DNA of 45,449 nucleotides from Dehalococcoidia bacterium. GTDB taxonomy: Bacteria; Chloroflexota; Dehalococcoidia; Lucifugimonadales; Lucifugimonadaceae. Where the stretch lies: positions 1-45,449 of the forward strand of contig JAKUNJ010000003.1 of assembly GCA_022451965.1 (NCBI GenBank), in the 5' to 3' direction. Below, one piece after another: positions 8,982-18,100 of the stretch; positions within the stretch are counted from its first letter, which is position 1; every line of letters starts with the position of its first letter. The notes beneath the pieces were generated by a model that was given only the letters and a program-made list of their open reading frames with translations, made no database searches and was not told where the DNA came from. A program made the position numbers and the translations under genes.

Positions 8982-10225
8982 TATTGATTAGGATAGTCTT
9001 GAAATAAAAGAGAGCTATTGTGACCACCAAAACCTAAAGAATTAGAAATTGCTGCAGGAACATTTCCTTTTAAGGCATGATTTGCAACATAATCTAAATC
9101 ACAGTCAATATCCGGGTTTTCTAGATTTATAGTTGGGGGAACAACTTTTTCATTGATTGCCAATACGGTAAAAGCAGCTTCAATTCCTCCGGCTGCACCA
9201 AGTAAATGACCTGTCATTGATTTTGTTGAAGAAACTTTAATTTTTTTTGAATGGTCACCAAATGCTCTTTTTATTGCAATAGTTTCAAATTTATCATTTA
9301 GTGGGGTAGAGGTACCATGAGCATTAATGTAGGCTATTTTTTCTTTTTCCACTCCAGCGTCTCTTAGGGCTAAGTTCATAGCTTCGGCCGCACCTTCTCC
9401 TTCTGGATGTGGTTGTGTTACATGATGAGCATCGGAAGTTGCACCATATCCTGATAGTTCAGCTAAAATTGTAGCACCTCTTTTAAGAGCATATTCTTCT
9501 TCTTCTAGTATAATTATTCCAGCACCTTCTCCTAATACAAAGCCATCTCTTTCTGCATCAAAAGGTCTTGAAGCTTTTGATGGATTATCATTATTTGTAG
9601 ATAAAGCCCTTGCAGAATTAAAACCAGCAATTCCTATTGGGCAAATTGCTGCTTCCGAACCTCCAGCCAAAACAATATCAGAATCTCCTCTTTGAATCAT
9701 TCTCATTCCTTGACCTATAGAATCTGCTGCTGAAGCACATGCAGAAACAGTAGAAAAATTTGGTCCTTTTGTTCCAAGCATCATAGAGACTTGACCAGAT
9801 GCCATATCACTTAACATCATTGGAACTAAAAATGGATTTATTCTATTTGGTCCTTTCTCTTTTAGAACATCAAATTGTTCACTTAAAGTTATAATTCCAC
9901 CTATGCCACTACCAATTAATACTGAAAAACGATTAACATCAACTGATTCAATAAATATACCTGCATCCTTTATAGCTTCTTTAGCGGCAATACATGCAAA
10001 CTGAGAAAACCTATCGAGCCTTTTAGCAAATTTTCTTCCTAAAATTTCATCAGGTGAAAAGTCAGTAATTTCAGCCGCAATTTTTGTTTGGAAATTTTCA
10101 GTATCAAATGATGATATTTCTTTGATACCATTCATACCTGTAGTGATACCTTTCCATGAGGAATTTCTATCAAGGCCTAAAGGGGTTATTAATCCTATTC
10201 CTGTTACAACTACTTTTTTAGTCAT
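8981..10225 (-). CDS. fabF: Beta-ketoacyl-ACP synthase II
   Basis: FabF condenses malonyl-ACP with acyl-ACP in fatty acid elongation. The 414-aa protein has the thiolase-fold catalytic triad: Cys163 in TVSACASAADSI, His303 in NAHGTSTPLND and His340 in STKSMTGHLLGAAGG, with Lys335 as expected. The N terminus KKVVVTGIGLITPLG and C-terminal SNSLGFGGHNSSL are canonical. The start is well supported: AGGAG lies 5 nt before the ATG. No acpP or other fab gene is adjacent; recJ follows immediately. The gene is divergent from mtaB. Confidence 0.97.
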   Translation of the reverse strand: MTKKVVVTGIGLITPLGLDRNSSWKGITTGMNGIKEISSFDTENFQTKIAAEITDFSPDEILGRKFAKRLDRFSQFACIAAKEAIKDAGIFIESVDVNRFSVLIGSGIGGIITLSEQFDVLKEKGPNRINPFLVPMMLSDMASGQVSMMLGTKGPNFSTVSACASAADSIGQGMRMIQRGDSDIVLAGGSEAAICPIGIAGFNSARALSTNNDNPSKASRPFDAERDGFVLGEGAGIIILEEEEYALKRGATILAELSGYGATSDAHHVTQPHPEGEGAAEAMNLALRDAGVEKEKIAYINAHGTSTPLNDKFETIAIKRAFGDHSKKIKVSSTKSMTGHLLGAAGGIEAAFTVLAINEKVVPPTINLENPDIDCDLDYVANHALKGNVPAAISNSLGFGGHNSSLLFQDYPNQ

Positions 10226-10326
10226 TTTTACTCCTAAAATTCAAAGAAATAGCATCGATTCAAATAATAGAACCAATTCAACATTATATACTTAAGTTTT
10301 ATAAAGATAATGATATTTGTAATTAG

Positions 10327-11598
10327 ATGAAAGTCTATATAGAAACTCACGGATGTAAACTAAATACAGCTGATTCTCAAAGAATTTCAAAAGAAATTCT
10401 ATTAGAAGGATTTACATTAACTGATAACATTGAAAATTCTGATATTTATATCCTTAACACTTGTACTGTAACTAAATCAGCAGATAAAAAAGCTAGAAAC
10501 AGATTACGTTTTATAAAAAAAAATAATCCTGGAATTCATTTAGTTGCTACTGGGTGTTACCCTCAAAGAAACGAATCTGAAGTTTTATCTTTGGGAATAG
10601 TTGATACTATTATAAGTAATGATAAAAAAAATCAGCTTCCTGTAATACTTTCAGAAAAATTCTCTAAAAATATACCACTTATTGTTGAGCCCAAAATTGA
10701 AGATATTTTAATTGGAAGAACAAGGGCTTCTATTGCAATTCAAAAAGGTTGTAATCAAATATGTAGTTACTGTATTGTACCTAAGGTTAGAGGTAGGGAA
10801 AATTCTATAGATCAAGATGAAATAATTAATCAAATAAATTATTTAGTTTCTAAAGGATGCAAGGAAGTAGTTCTAACTGGAACTCAGCTTGGAACATATG
10901 GATATGACCTAAAAGAAATGAGTTTATATAAATTATTAGTAAATATTTTGAATAGAACAAATATAACTCGATTAAGGTTATCATCTGTTCAACCCCATGA
11001 ATTTAGTGATGAAATTTTAGATCTTTGGACAAATAAAAATTATAAAAATATATTATGTCCTCATTTTCATATTCCTCTACAAAGTGGATCAAACAATGTT
11101 TTGAAATCAATGAGAAGGAAATATACAACAGATCAATTTACAAAAATAGTGAATAAAATTAAACTTACAATTCCTAATTCTTCAATAACAACAGACATTA
11201 TAGTTGGTTTCCCAGGAGAAGAAGAAGAAGATCATTTAGACACAAAAAAATTATTAATTGATTCAAATATATCTGAAATACATGTTTTTCCATATTCAAT
11301 TCGACCAGGCACTTCAGCATTTTACCTCAAAGATAAAATACAAACTTCCTTAGTAACAGAAAGAGCTAAAGAAATTAGGAATATTTCTAGGCTACTCAAA
11401 GAAAAATTTCTGAAATCACTAATTGATACAGAACAAAAGGTCTTATGGGAGAATAAATATAGAAATTCAGGTTATACAGAAAATTATTCTTATTTTTCTT
11501 TAGCTAAATCTGAAAATAAAAGAACAAACACTGCTATAACAAAAGTAAAAATAGAATCTATAGAAGATAATAATCTTGTAGGTATTATTTCTAAATAG
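10327..11598 (+). CDS. mtaB: tRNA (t6A37) methylthiotransferase MtaB
   Basis: MtaB is a radical-SAM methylthiotransferase that converts t6A37 to ms2t6A37 in ANN-decoding tRNAs. The 423-aa protein shows the UPF0004 domain with three cluster cysteines (Cys10 in THGCKLN, Cys46 in LNTCTV, Cys77 in ATGCYPQ). The radical-SAM CxxxCxxC follows at Cys142/146/149 in GCNQICSYC and VPKVRG completes the MtaB signature. A TRAM-like C terminus follows. It acts downstream of threonylcarbamoyl-adenosine synthesis, whose first enzyme (tsaC) is also in this window at 43712. It converges on the hydrolase gene with an 8-nt overlap. Confidence 0.93.
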   Translation: MKVYIETHGCKLNTADSQRISKEILLEGFTLTDNIENSDIYILNTCTVTKSADKKARNRLRFIKKNNPGIHLVATGCYPQRNESEVLSLGIVDTIISNDKKNQLPVILSEKFSKNIPLIVEPKIEDILIGRTRASIAIQKGCNQICSYCIVPKVRGRENSIDQDEIINQINYLVSKGCKEVVLTGTQLGTYGYDLKEMSLYKLLVNILNRTNITRLRLSSVQPHEFSDEILDLWTNKNYKNILCPHFHIPLQSGSNNVLKSMRRKYTTDQFTKIVNKIKLTIPNSSITTDIIVGFPGEEEEDHLDTKKLLIDSNISEIHVFPYSIRPGTSAFYLKDKIQTSLVTERAKEIRNISRLLKEKFLKSLIDTEQKVLWENKYRNSGYTENYSYFSLAKSENKRTNTAITKVKIESIEDNNLVGIISK

Positions 11599-12430
11599 CT
11601 ATAGGTTCTAGTGATAATGTTTGATTCATTCTCTTGATATAACCAGCATATTCTTTATATCCATGTGCAAAAACCATTAACCAACCTTGTTGTTCACATT
11701 GAGCTATAATTCTTCTTTTGATTTCTAGGGTTTGATCAGGATATCTGTCATAGGCTGTAATATAAGCCAATGGTAGGTGAGAAGGGGCAGGTATTAATTC
11801 TGATAAATAAACTATTCTTTCTGAACCAGCATTAACTTTTACTATTTGGTGACCTTCAGAATAACCATCTATCATTTCACAGAATACACCGGGACTAACT
11901 TCAGTATCTCCTTCTATAAATTCTACCATTTCTCTTTCTTCAAGAATGTTAAGATGATCAACTGGGTGGCCATATGCTGGAAGCAATCTTTCATCTTGAT
12001 TGAAGGCTTCATCCCAAGCAGACTTTTGAACTACGTATTTAGCTTTAGGAAATGTAGGAATTAATTTTCCTTCTCTATCTAGTGAAGTTGATCCACCTGA
12101 ATGGTCAAAATGTAATTGAGTTAGGATAACTTTATTTACATCTTTTGCTGAAACACCATTAGATTTTAAGTTTCTAATAAGCCTAGATGAAGCATGCCCA
12201 TAAATTTCTCTATTAATTTCAGGTTGTTTTGATCCTATACCTGTATTTACTAATATATTTTCCTCACCACTCCTAATTAGTAGAGAGTTTAGGCCAAGCC
12301 TTACTCTATTTTTTCTATCTGGCTTAGCTTGTTTTTCCCAAAGAACTTTAGGCACCGGACCAAAGAATGGTCCACCATCTAACAAATATGAACCATCACT
12401 AACTACTTTGACTGAATTTATACTTTTCAA
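11591..12430 (-). CDS. Metallo-beta-lactamase-fold hydrolase (lactonase-like)
   Basis: A 279-aa MBL-fold protein. The metal-binding motif is TQLHFDHSGGS (H-x-D-H, with Phe before the Asp), about residue 107. The earlier LLIRSGEENILVNTGIGSK is the beta-strand and Asp/Thr-Gly turn of the fold. Further His/Asp ligands probably come from PAYGHPVDH, SEGHQIVKV and VFAHGY. The layout resembles AHL-lactonase/AttM-type or related hydrolases; substrate unknown. The start is TTG, preceded by a run of six G, an unusually G-rich Shine-Dalgarno at the correct distance. It is divergent from pepA across 211 bp holding TTGAAC boxes. Confidence 0.85.
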   Translation of the reverse strand: MKSINSVKVVSDGSYLLDGGPFFGPVPKVLWEKQAKPDRKNRVRLGLNSLLIRSGEENILVNTGIGSKQPEINREIYGHASSRLIRNLKSNGVSAKDVNKVILTQLHFDHSGGSTSLDREGKLIPTFPKAKYVVQKSAWDEAFNQDERLLPAYGHPVDHLNILEEREMVEFIEGDTEVSPGVFCEMIDGYSEGHQIVKVNAGSERIVYLSELIPAPSHLPLAYITAYDRYPDQTLEIKRRIIAQCEQQGWLMVFAHGYKEYAGYIKRMNQTLSLEPIAI

Positions 12431-12513
12431 TATTTACCCCCCAGTAAATTTTTTGAATTTAAACAAAATCTAATCTCTATTCAAGAAAAAAGAAAGGTAC
12501 CAAAGTACTTATT

Positions 12514-12564
12514 TTTGAACTTTTTTAGTTAAAGTTTTGAACAAATTCAAAAATCTAGTTCAAA
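12514..12564. promoter_or_regulatory. Three TTGAAC boxes at two-turn spacing, possible operator
   Basis: TTGAAC occurs at 12515-12520 and 12537-12542, and its reverse complement GTTCAA at 12558-12563, so box centres are 22 and 21 bp apart (two helical turns). The outer boxes form the inverted repeat TTTGAACT / AGTTCAAA, and the middle one sits in the hairpin TTTTGAA-CAAA-TTCAAAA (12535-12552). The array lies between the divergent hydrolase and pepA. Regulator unknown; chance occurrence in AT-rich DNA is possible. Confidence 0.35.
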
Positions 12565-12641
12565 CAAGAATAATAATATTCATTTTGTTTTTGTATAAAT
12601 TTAGTATTAGAATTTAAAAAAAATAAAAATAAGATACAAAT

Positions 12642-14138
12642 ATGAAAAAAATAAATTATAAAATAATAAAAGATATTCAGTATAATTCAAAATCTGATTC
12701 ATTAGTTATTGGTCTTTATAGTAATAATAAATTTGATTTCAAAGATTTAGATAATATGTCTAACTCAATAGTTTCAGAAATGATTTCTTCAGAAGAGCTT
12801 AGTTCTGAAAGTGGTAAAGTTGAAATAATATATACTCCAAATAAAATTTTTAAAAATAGTAAATATTCTAAAATCTTTGTTGTAGGTTTAGGAGATATTG
12901 AAAAAGCAAATAATGATTCTATACGCTCAGCATTTGCAAATTTGGGAAGAATATCTCTTGCGAAAAATATCAATGATATATCTTTTTTAATGGATTCAAT
13001 AAATAATAAAACTCAAAATTCTGATAATTTTATACTTTCAGCTTTTGAAGGATTTTTGTTAGGTAGATATGTATTTGATAAATATAAGTCAGGTTCTAAA
13101 AATGAAAATGAAATCACAAATATTTTGATAATATCTAAAATTAAAGAAGATCAAATTAGGAGCATAATCGAAAAAGCAATCATAACTTCTAGGGCTGAAA
13201 TGAAAGCAAGGAATCTAGTTAATGAGCCTGCAAATACCTTATCACCTTCTGAGTTATCTCAATATGCACAAAAATTATCTAGTAAAAGTATTCAATGCAA
13301 AATTTTAGACGAGGATGAATGTCAAAAACTTGGAATGAATGCATTTTTAGGTGTTGGAAAAGGCTCAGTTGAGCCTTCAAAGCTTATTCATCTCTCATAT
13401 AAACCAAAAAAAGAAGAAAATTCTATCTGGTTTATTGGTAAAGCTATTATGTTTGATAGCGGAGGATTATCTTTGAAACCTTCAGGGTCAATGCTTTCAA
13501 TGAAAGGTGATATGGGCGGATCTGCATCTGTAATTTCAGCAATCGAAGCTATCTCAGATCTTAGATTAAATATTAATGTAGAGGCATTATGCTTAGCAAC
13601 TGAAAATATGCCAAGTGGTAGTGCACAAAGACCAAGCGATGTTGTTAAAGCTATGGACGGAACATTTATAGAAATTGAAAATACTGATGCAGAAGGTAGG
13701 CTGACATTAGCAGATGGTGTTACTTACGCCAAAAGATTGAATGCTAAAGCAATTATAGATGTTGCAACATTAACAGGAGCAGCAGCAATAGGGCTTGGTA
13801 GGGGTAATATTTCAGGTTTTTCAAATGATAGTGAATTAATGGAAAAAGTTATCAGCGCTGGTTTAGAGACTGGAGATACAGTTTGGGAACTTCCATTAGA
13901 TTCAATTTCAAAAAAACAAAATAATTCCTTGATAGCTGATATAAAAAATACGGGAGGTAGAAATGCTGGATCTATAACTGCGGCTCATTTTATTCATCAT
14001 TTTGTTAAGGATACTCCCTGGGTTCATCTAGATATAGCAGCAAATATGATGACAAATTCTGATGATAGATGGCATAATAAAGGTGCAACTGGGATACCTA
14101 CAAGATTATTGATAGAATTAGCAAATATATTGCAATAA
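12642..14138 (+). CDS. pepA: Leucyl aminopeptidase (M17)
   Basis: A cytoplasmic dinuclear-zinc aminopeptidase of family M17, removing N-terminal residues from peptides. The 498-aa length is normal. The N-terminal macro-like domain is ~1-160. The catalytic domain contains AIMFDSGGLSLKPSGSM and KGDMGG (metal and Lys ligands) and the family signature NTDAEGRLTLADG around residues 346-358, with VATLTGAAAIGLG close behind. It is followed after 14 nt by the RraA-like gene, which suggests a two-gene unit. Confidence 0.95.
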   Translation: MKKINYKIIKDIQYNSKSDSLVIGLYSNNKFDFKDLDNMSNSIVSEMISSEELSSESGKVEIIYTPNKIFKNSKYSKIFVVGLGDIEKANNDSIRSAFANLGRISLAKNINDISFLMDSINNKTQNSDNFILSAFEGFLLGRYVFDKYKSGSKNENEITNILIISKIKEDQIRSIIEKAIITSRAEMKARNLVNEPANTLSPSELSQYAQKLSSKSIQCKILDEDECQKLGMNAFLGVGKGSVEPSKLIHLSYKPKKEENSIWFIGKAIMFDSGGLSLKPSGSMLSMKGDMGGSASVISAIEAISDLRLNINVEALCLATENMPSGSAQRPSDVVKAMDGTFIEIENTDAEGRLTLADGVTYAKRLNAKAIIDVATLTGAAAIGLGRGNISGFSNDSELMEKVISAGLETGDTVWELPLDSISKKQNNSLIADIKNTGGRNAGSITAAHFIHHFVKDTPWVHLDIAANMMTNSDDRWHNKGATGIPTRLLIELANILQ

Positions 14139-14152
14139 TAGAAGAGGGAACT

Positions 14153-14902
14153 ATGGAAAGATCTTATAAATCGGTAGAAGTAAGTAAAGAAATATTAGAT
14201 AGATTTAAGAAAGTGCCAGTTGCAACAGTTTGGTCATGCTTAAATATTTATTTGGGTGTTCCATTACCATATATGGAAGGAGTTAGAACAATGACTCCCA
14301 ATAAAAGACTGGCTGCTAGAGCAAGGACATTAAGGTTTTTGCCACCAAGATTAGACATTGATTTTGAGACAAAGAAAGATATGGAAAAATCACCAGAAAT
14401 GCTAGCAATGTCTAGATGTGGAGAAGACGATGTTCTTGTAGCAGATATGATGGGAGCTAAATATGCAGCTATAGCTGGAGATGTGAAATTATTGCTACTG
14501 AAAATGAATAAAGCAGCTGGATTAGTAACTGATGGAGCAATCAGAGATTTGGATGTCCTAGAACAGGAAGGTTATGACTTAGTTGTTTATGCTCAAGAAA
14601 GAACACCATATGGAGGTAGGCCATGGGCAGAACCGGCGGAAGAAAATATTGATATACAGTGTGGAGGAGCACTGGTAAGACCTGGAGATGTGATAGTAGG
14701 AGATAATGATGGAGTAGTAGTTGTACCTTCTTGGTTTGCTGAAGAATGTATAGAGTGGGTAGAGGACCTTGAAGGAGCAGAAGCTTTTGTGAAGGAAAAA
14801 ATTATTAAAGAAAACGTTGTTCCTGGCAAGTATTATCCTCCTTCTCATGAGACAATTAATGAGTATCGAAAATCCATAGGTAAAGGACCTGCTAATAATT
14901 AG
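14153..14902 (+). CDS. RraA family protein / HMG-type aldolase
   Basis: A 249-aa member of the RraA-like family, which includes 4-hydroxy-4-methyl-2-oxoglutarate aldolase / oxaloacetate decarboxylase and the RNase E inhibitor RraA. The substrate-binding motif GLVTDGAIRDLDVLEQEGYDL (near residues 123-143) contains the conserved Arg and Asp. VRPGDVIVGDNDGVVVVP is the family's second signature. It is longer than RraA proper (~160 aa), which favours a class II aldolase-like enzyme over a ribonuclease regulator. GAGGG precedes the ATG. Many catabolic enzymes later in the window act on oxo and hydroxy acids, which fits a catabolic role by context only. Confidence 0.85.
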   Translation: MERSYKSVEVSKEILDRFKKVPVATVWSCLNIYLGVPLPYMEGVRTMTPNKRLAARARTLRFLPPRLDIDFETKKDMEKSPEMLAMSRCGEDDVLVADMMGAKYAAIAGDVKLLLLKMNKAAGLVTDGAIRDLDVLEQEGYDLVVYAQERTPYGGRPWAEPAEENIDIQCGGALVRPGDVIVGDNDGVVVVPSWFAEECIEWVEDLEGAEAFVKEKIIKENVVPGKYYPPSHETINEYRKSIGKGPANN

Positions 14903-14912
14903 TACTACCCAT

Positions 14913-14989
14913 GGTGGGCGTGGTGTAGTGGTTAACACGACCGGCTGTGACCCGGTAGATCGAGGGTTCGATCCCCTCCGCCCACCCCA
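14913..14989 (+). tRNA. tRNA-His (GTG)
   Basis: It folds as a standard cloverleaf: acceptor GTGGGCG (14914-14920) with CGCCCAC (14979-14985), anticodon stem ACCGG/CCGGT, loop CTGTGAC with anticodon GTG at 14947-14949, and T arm GAGGG-TTCGATC-CCCTC. The tRNA-His-specific extra 5' G (G-1) is encoded at 14913 opposite C14986. The 3' CCA is encoded at 14987-14989. Confidence 0.97.
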
Positions 14990-14994
14990 GATAT

Positions 14995-15071
14995 GCGCCC
15001 GTAGCTCAATTGGATAGAGCATCTGGCTTCGAACCAGAGGGTTGGGGGTTCGAGTCCTCCCGGGCGTGCCA
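14995..15071 (+). tRNA. tRNA-Arg (TCG)
   Basis: Acceptor GCGCCCG (14995-15001) pairs with CGGGCGT (15061-15067), leaving a G1.U72 wobble as terminal pair. The anticodon stem is TCTGG/CCAGA with loop CTTCGAA and anticodon TCG at 15029-15031. The T arm is GGGGG-TTCGAGT-CCTCC, the discriminator base is G, and CCA is encoded at 15069-15071. It lies 5 nt after tRNA-His, so the two are probably co-transcribed. Confidence 0.95.
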
Positions 15072-15109
15072 AAAATAATTTAAGAGTTTTTAAGTTTTTT
15101 TATTTTTGG
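15069..15109. terminator. Possible bidirectional terminator between tRNA-Arg and the helicase
   Basis: CCAAAAATAA (15069-15078) is the exact complement of TTATTTTTGG (15100-15109), giving a 10-bp AT-rich hairpin with T-runs in and after it. It overlaps the CCA of tRNA-Arg and lies between convergent transcripts. The stem is weak in GC, so its function is uncertain. Confidence 0.35.
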
Positions 15110-15112
15110 ATC

Positions 15113-18100
15113 TCAGTCAAGTATGTTTATTAATTTATCAATATTATTGTCAAGAGAATTTAACTTGCAAAAATAATTCAATCTTTCCATATCTTCTATT
15201 GAGGAACAATAATAACTTAGTAATCTTGAATTGAGCAGAATTATTGCTAAACACTTTGCTCTTGAAATTGATACATTTAATCTCCTAAAGTCAAAGAAAA
15301 AGTCTGAACCTCTTGGGATATTTTCTGGGTCTGAAGAAGCATACGATACTATTACAATTGGGGCTTCTTGCCCTTGAAAATTATCTATTGTACCTACTTG
15401 TGCTTCTGGAATTTCTTCTTTAATTAAGTTAACTTGAGCATTAAATGGGCTAACAATTAAAATATCTTTTTGAGTTATTTTTTTCTTCTCATTTTCTCTA
15501 TTTATCCAAGTGTTATTTATAAGTTTTTTATATATATTTTTCGTGAATTGAGCTTCTTCAATATTTTGCACTGAATAATCAGAATGATTAATATCTGCCA
15601 CAAAAATACCATTATGAATTTCTTTATCCTTAATAATTATTTTTTGATTTTTATTCAATTCATCGCTATGGAGTCTTTTTTCATAAAAACTATCTGAAAT
15701 AAACTCACAAACACTTGAATGCATTCTGTAACTTTTGTCTAAGAAAATACCCTTATCATTGCTTATAGTATTTTTTTCTGAAATCAAATACTCAATAGGT
15801 GATAAGGATGATTCTCCTTCTATATTGCCAGTAGTTGGTTGAGGTAATTGCATGTGATCACCTATAAGAACTATATTTTTTGCAGATAAAGAAGAAGCTA
15901 TAACTTTTGAAATACTCATTTGACCTGCTTCATCAAAGAAAATGTAATCAAAATTTTTATCCTCTTTACTATTTATCCTATGATTAGAATTTGATAGAGC
16001 CCAAGTTGTACCTGCTACCAATTGGTAATCTTTTACGTTAACTTTGTTAGTATCACCTATTTGTATATTTGAAAATAGGTGATCAATTTTTTTTGAACTA
16101 GACTTATATATCCCTTTGAAATAGACTTTACTTTCAACAGCAAAGTCATCTATTGATTTAATAAGGTTTATTATAGCTTTGTGAGAGTGACAAACGATTG
16201 CAATTCTATAGTTTGATTCAATAAGATCTAAGATTATTCTTGAGGTTATAAAGCTTTTTCCTGTCCCAGGTGGTCCTTGCATGACAATATAAGAATTGTT
16301 CATATTTTTTATTCTATTTTTTATAGCCTGTATTGAATTATTAAATTCAAACTTTCCTTTATATGAAGTATCTTTTTTATGTAACATAGATTTTATTGCG
16401 GGGTAAGAATTTTTATAGCTATAGTCTTTTATGAATTCCGCAACAGCATTATCAATAGATTTAGTATTTAGTGGCTGTGAAGGAGTCAATGATAAAGGTG
16501 GTATTTTATTTTTACCTAATCTTATCTTCACTTCAAAGTTTTTGTAATCAACAGATAGGATCATAGCAGAATTCTCACCATTCTGATCTAAAACGGAGTC
16601 GCCGGGTTTCATTTTAGTAATTTGTTCGGGATATTTGAAATTAAGTATTTTATAGTTTCCATCATTACTTTCATTAGTTAGATTTAATCCACCAATACAA
16701 CTATTATCTTCTATAAGATCTTCCGTATCTTTTTCTTTATTTGAAAAAAAACTCCACCAGTCAGGTCTTTGTTCTTTTCTATTATAAAAATTTAATTGAT
16801 CTAAAATGGGTTTAATATCTTTTTCAGATTCATCAAGATTTTTTATTGTTAAACTAAGATTTTTTTCAATCTGAATTTGTTCTAGATTTGATTCACTAAT
16901 TTTTTCATCAATTAAATTTTTATTGAAATTTATGTTCTTTGGTTTTATTTCATTAAGCCAATTTTGAAGATAAATTAATGATTTGCAATCTTGTTGATTG
17001 TACAAAATTATTTCTTCTAAAATTTCTTCATGCCCACTATCTAAGTATTTTTCAAATGCAACTAAACTGTCTTGACCTGATGAAATATCTTCTTCTCTAT
17101 TAATTTGATAGAACTTTTCAATAGTTTTTAATTTATAATTTTCTGCTGATATAAGTAGTGAATCTTTAACTACTTTAAATAAGTCAATTAATTTTTTTTC
17201 TCTAAGAATATAATCAACCTCAAATATTTTAGTTTCATATTTTAGAGAAAGTTTTTTTAATGCTGTTTCTTCATAAGCATTGTAATGATAAATATGGGCA
17301 TCTTTATATTTTTTTAGATGAGAAAAAATAAAATCAATTAGATCCTCAAATGCTTTTTTTTCTTCTTGATGATTTATAGCTAAAAACTTCAAAAAAGTCT
17401 CTTGACCAAAAGATCTATAATAAATCCCAAATAGGTATTCTAAGCCTGATGATTTAGAATTATCATCGAAATACATTGGATATCCTTCAATGTCAAAAAA
17501 TAGATCATTTTGAGATGGTTCTGGTAAGATTTCAAAACCAATTAATTTATTAGGATCGTTAATTTCTTTTTTTTGGTTAAATATTATTTTATATTCTAAT
17601 TTTTTTGAATTTCGTTCGTTTAACTGCAAAGAGGATTGTAGTTTTAGAATCTCTAAAGAATTTTTATTTATTCCCTTGATTTGAATATTTGAATCTATTT
17701 TAGATAATTTTTCAAGAGTATCAATATTTTGGTTTTGTAGGAATTTTATTTGATTTTTTTTAATATTTGCAACTTGATTTAGGTGATCTTCTTTTTTCCA
17801 ATTGGCTTCGCATAGCAGTTTATAATCACATACGTTACATAAATTACATTTAGAAGCTTCAGGGATTTCATTTTGGGAATTTATAAAATCTAAAATTCTA
17901 TTTTTTATATTAAGAAAATATTCAAAATACCTTCTTATTTCAATATCATGTGAAGATTTATCTCTTAGAATTATTTTTCCAGAATTTGGGAGTAAACTAT
18001 ATTTTTTATCCAAAATATAAGAATAATGACATAATTGTAAAATATTTTCAGGCTTTATTCTGAATCCAGATTTTACATCCCAGGGCTCATAATAATTATC

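Noticed and set aside
14579-15022. A 147-aa minus-strand reading frame covering the RraA gene end and both tRNAs
   Set aside because: It is antisense to a well-supported CDS and two canonical tRNAs and has no family resemblance.
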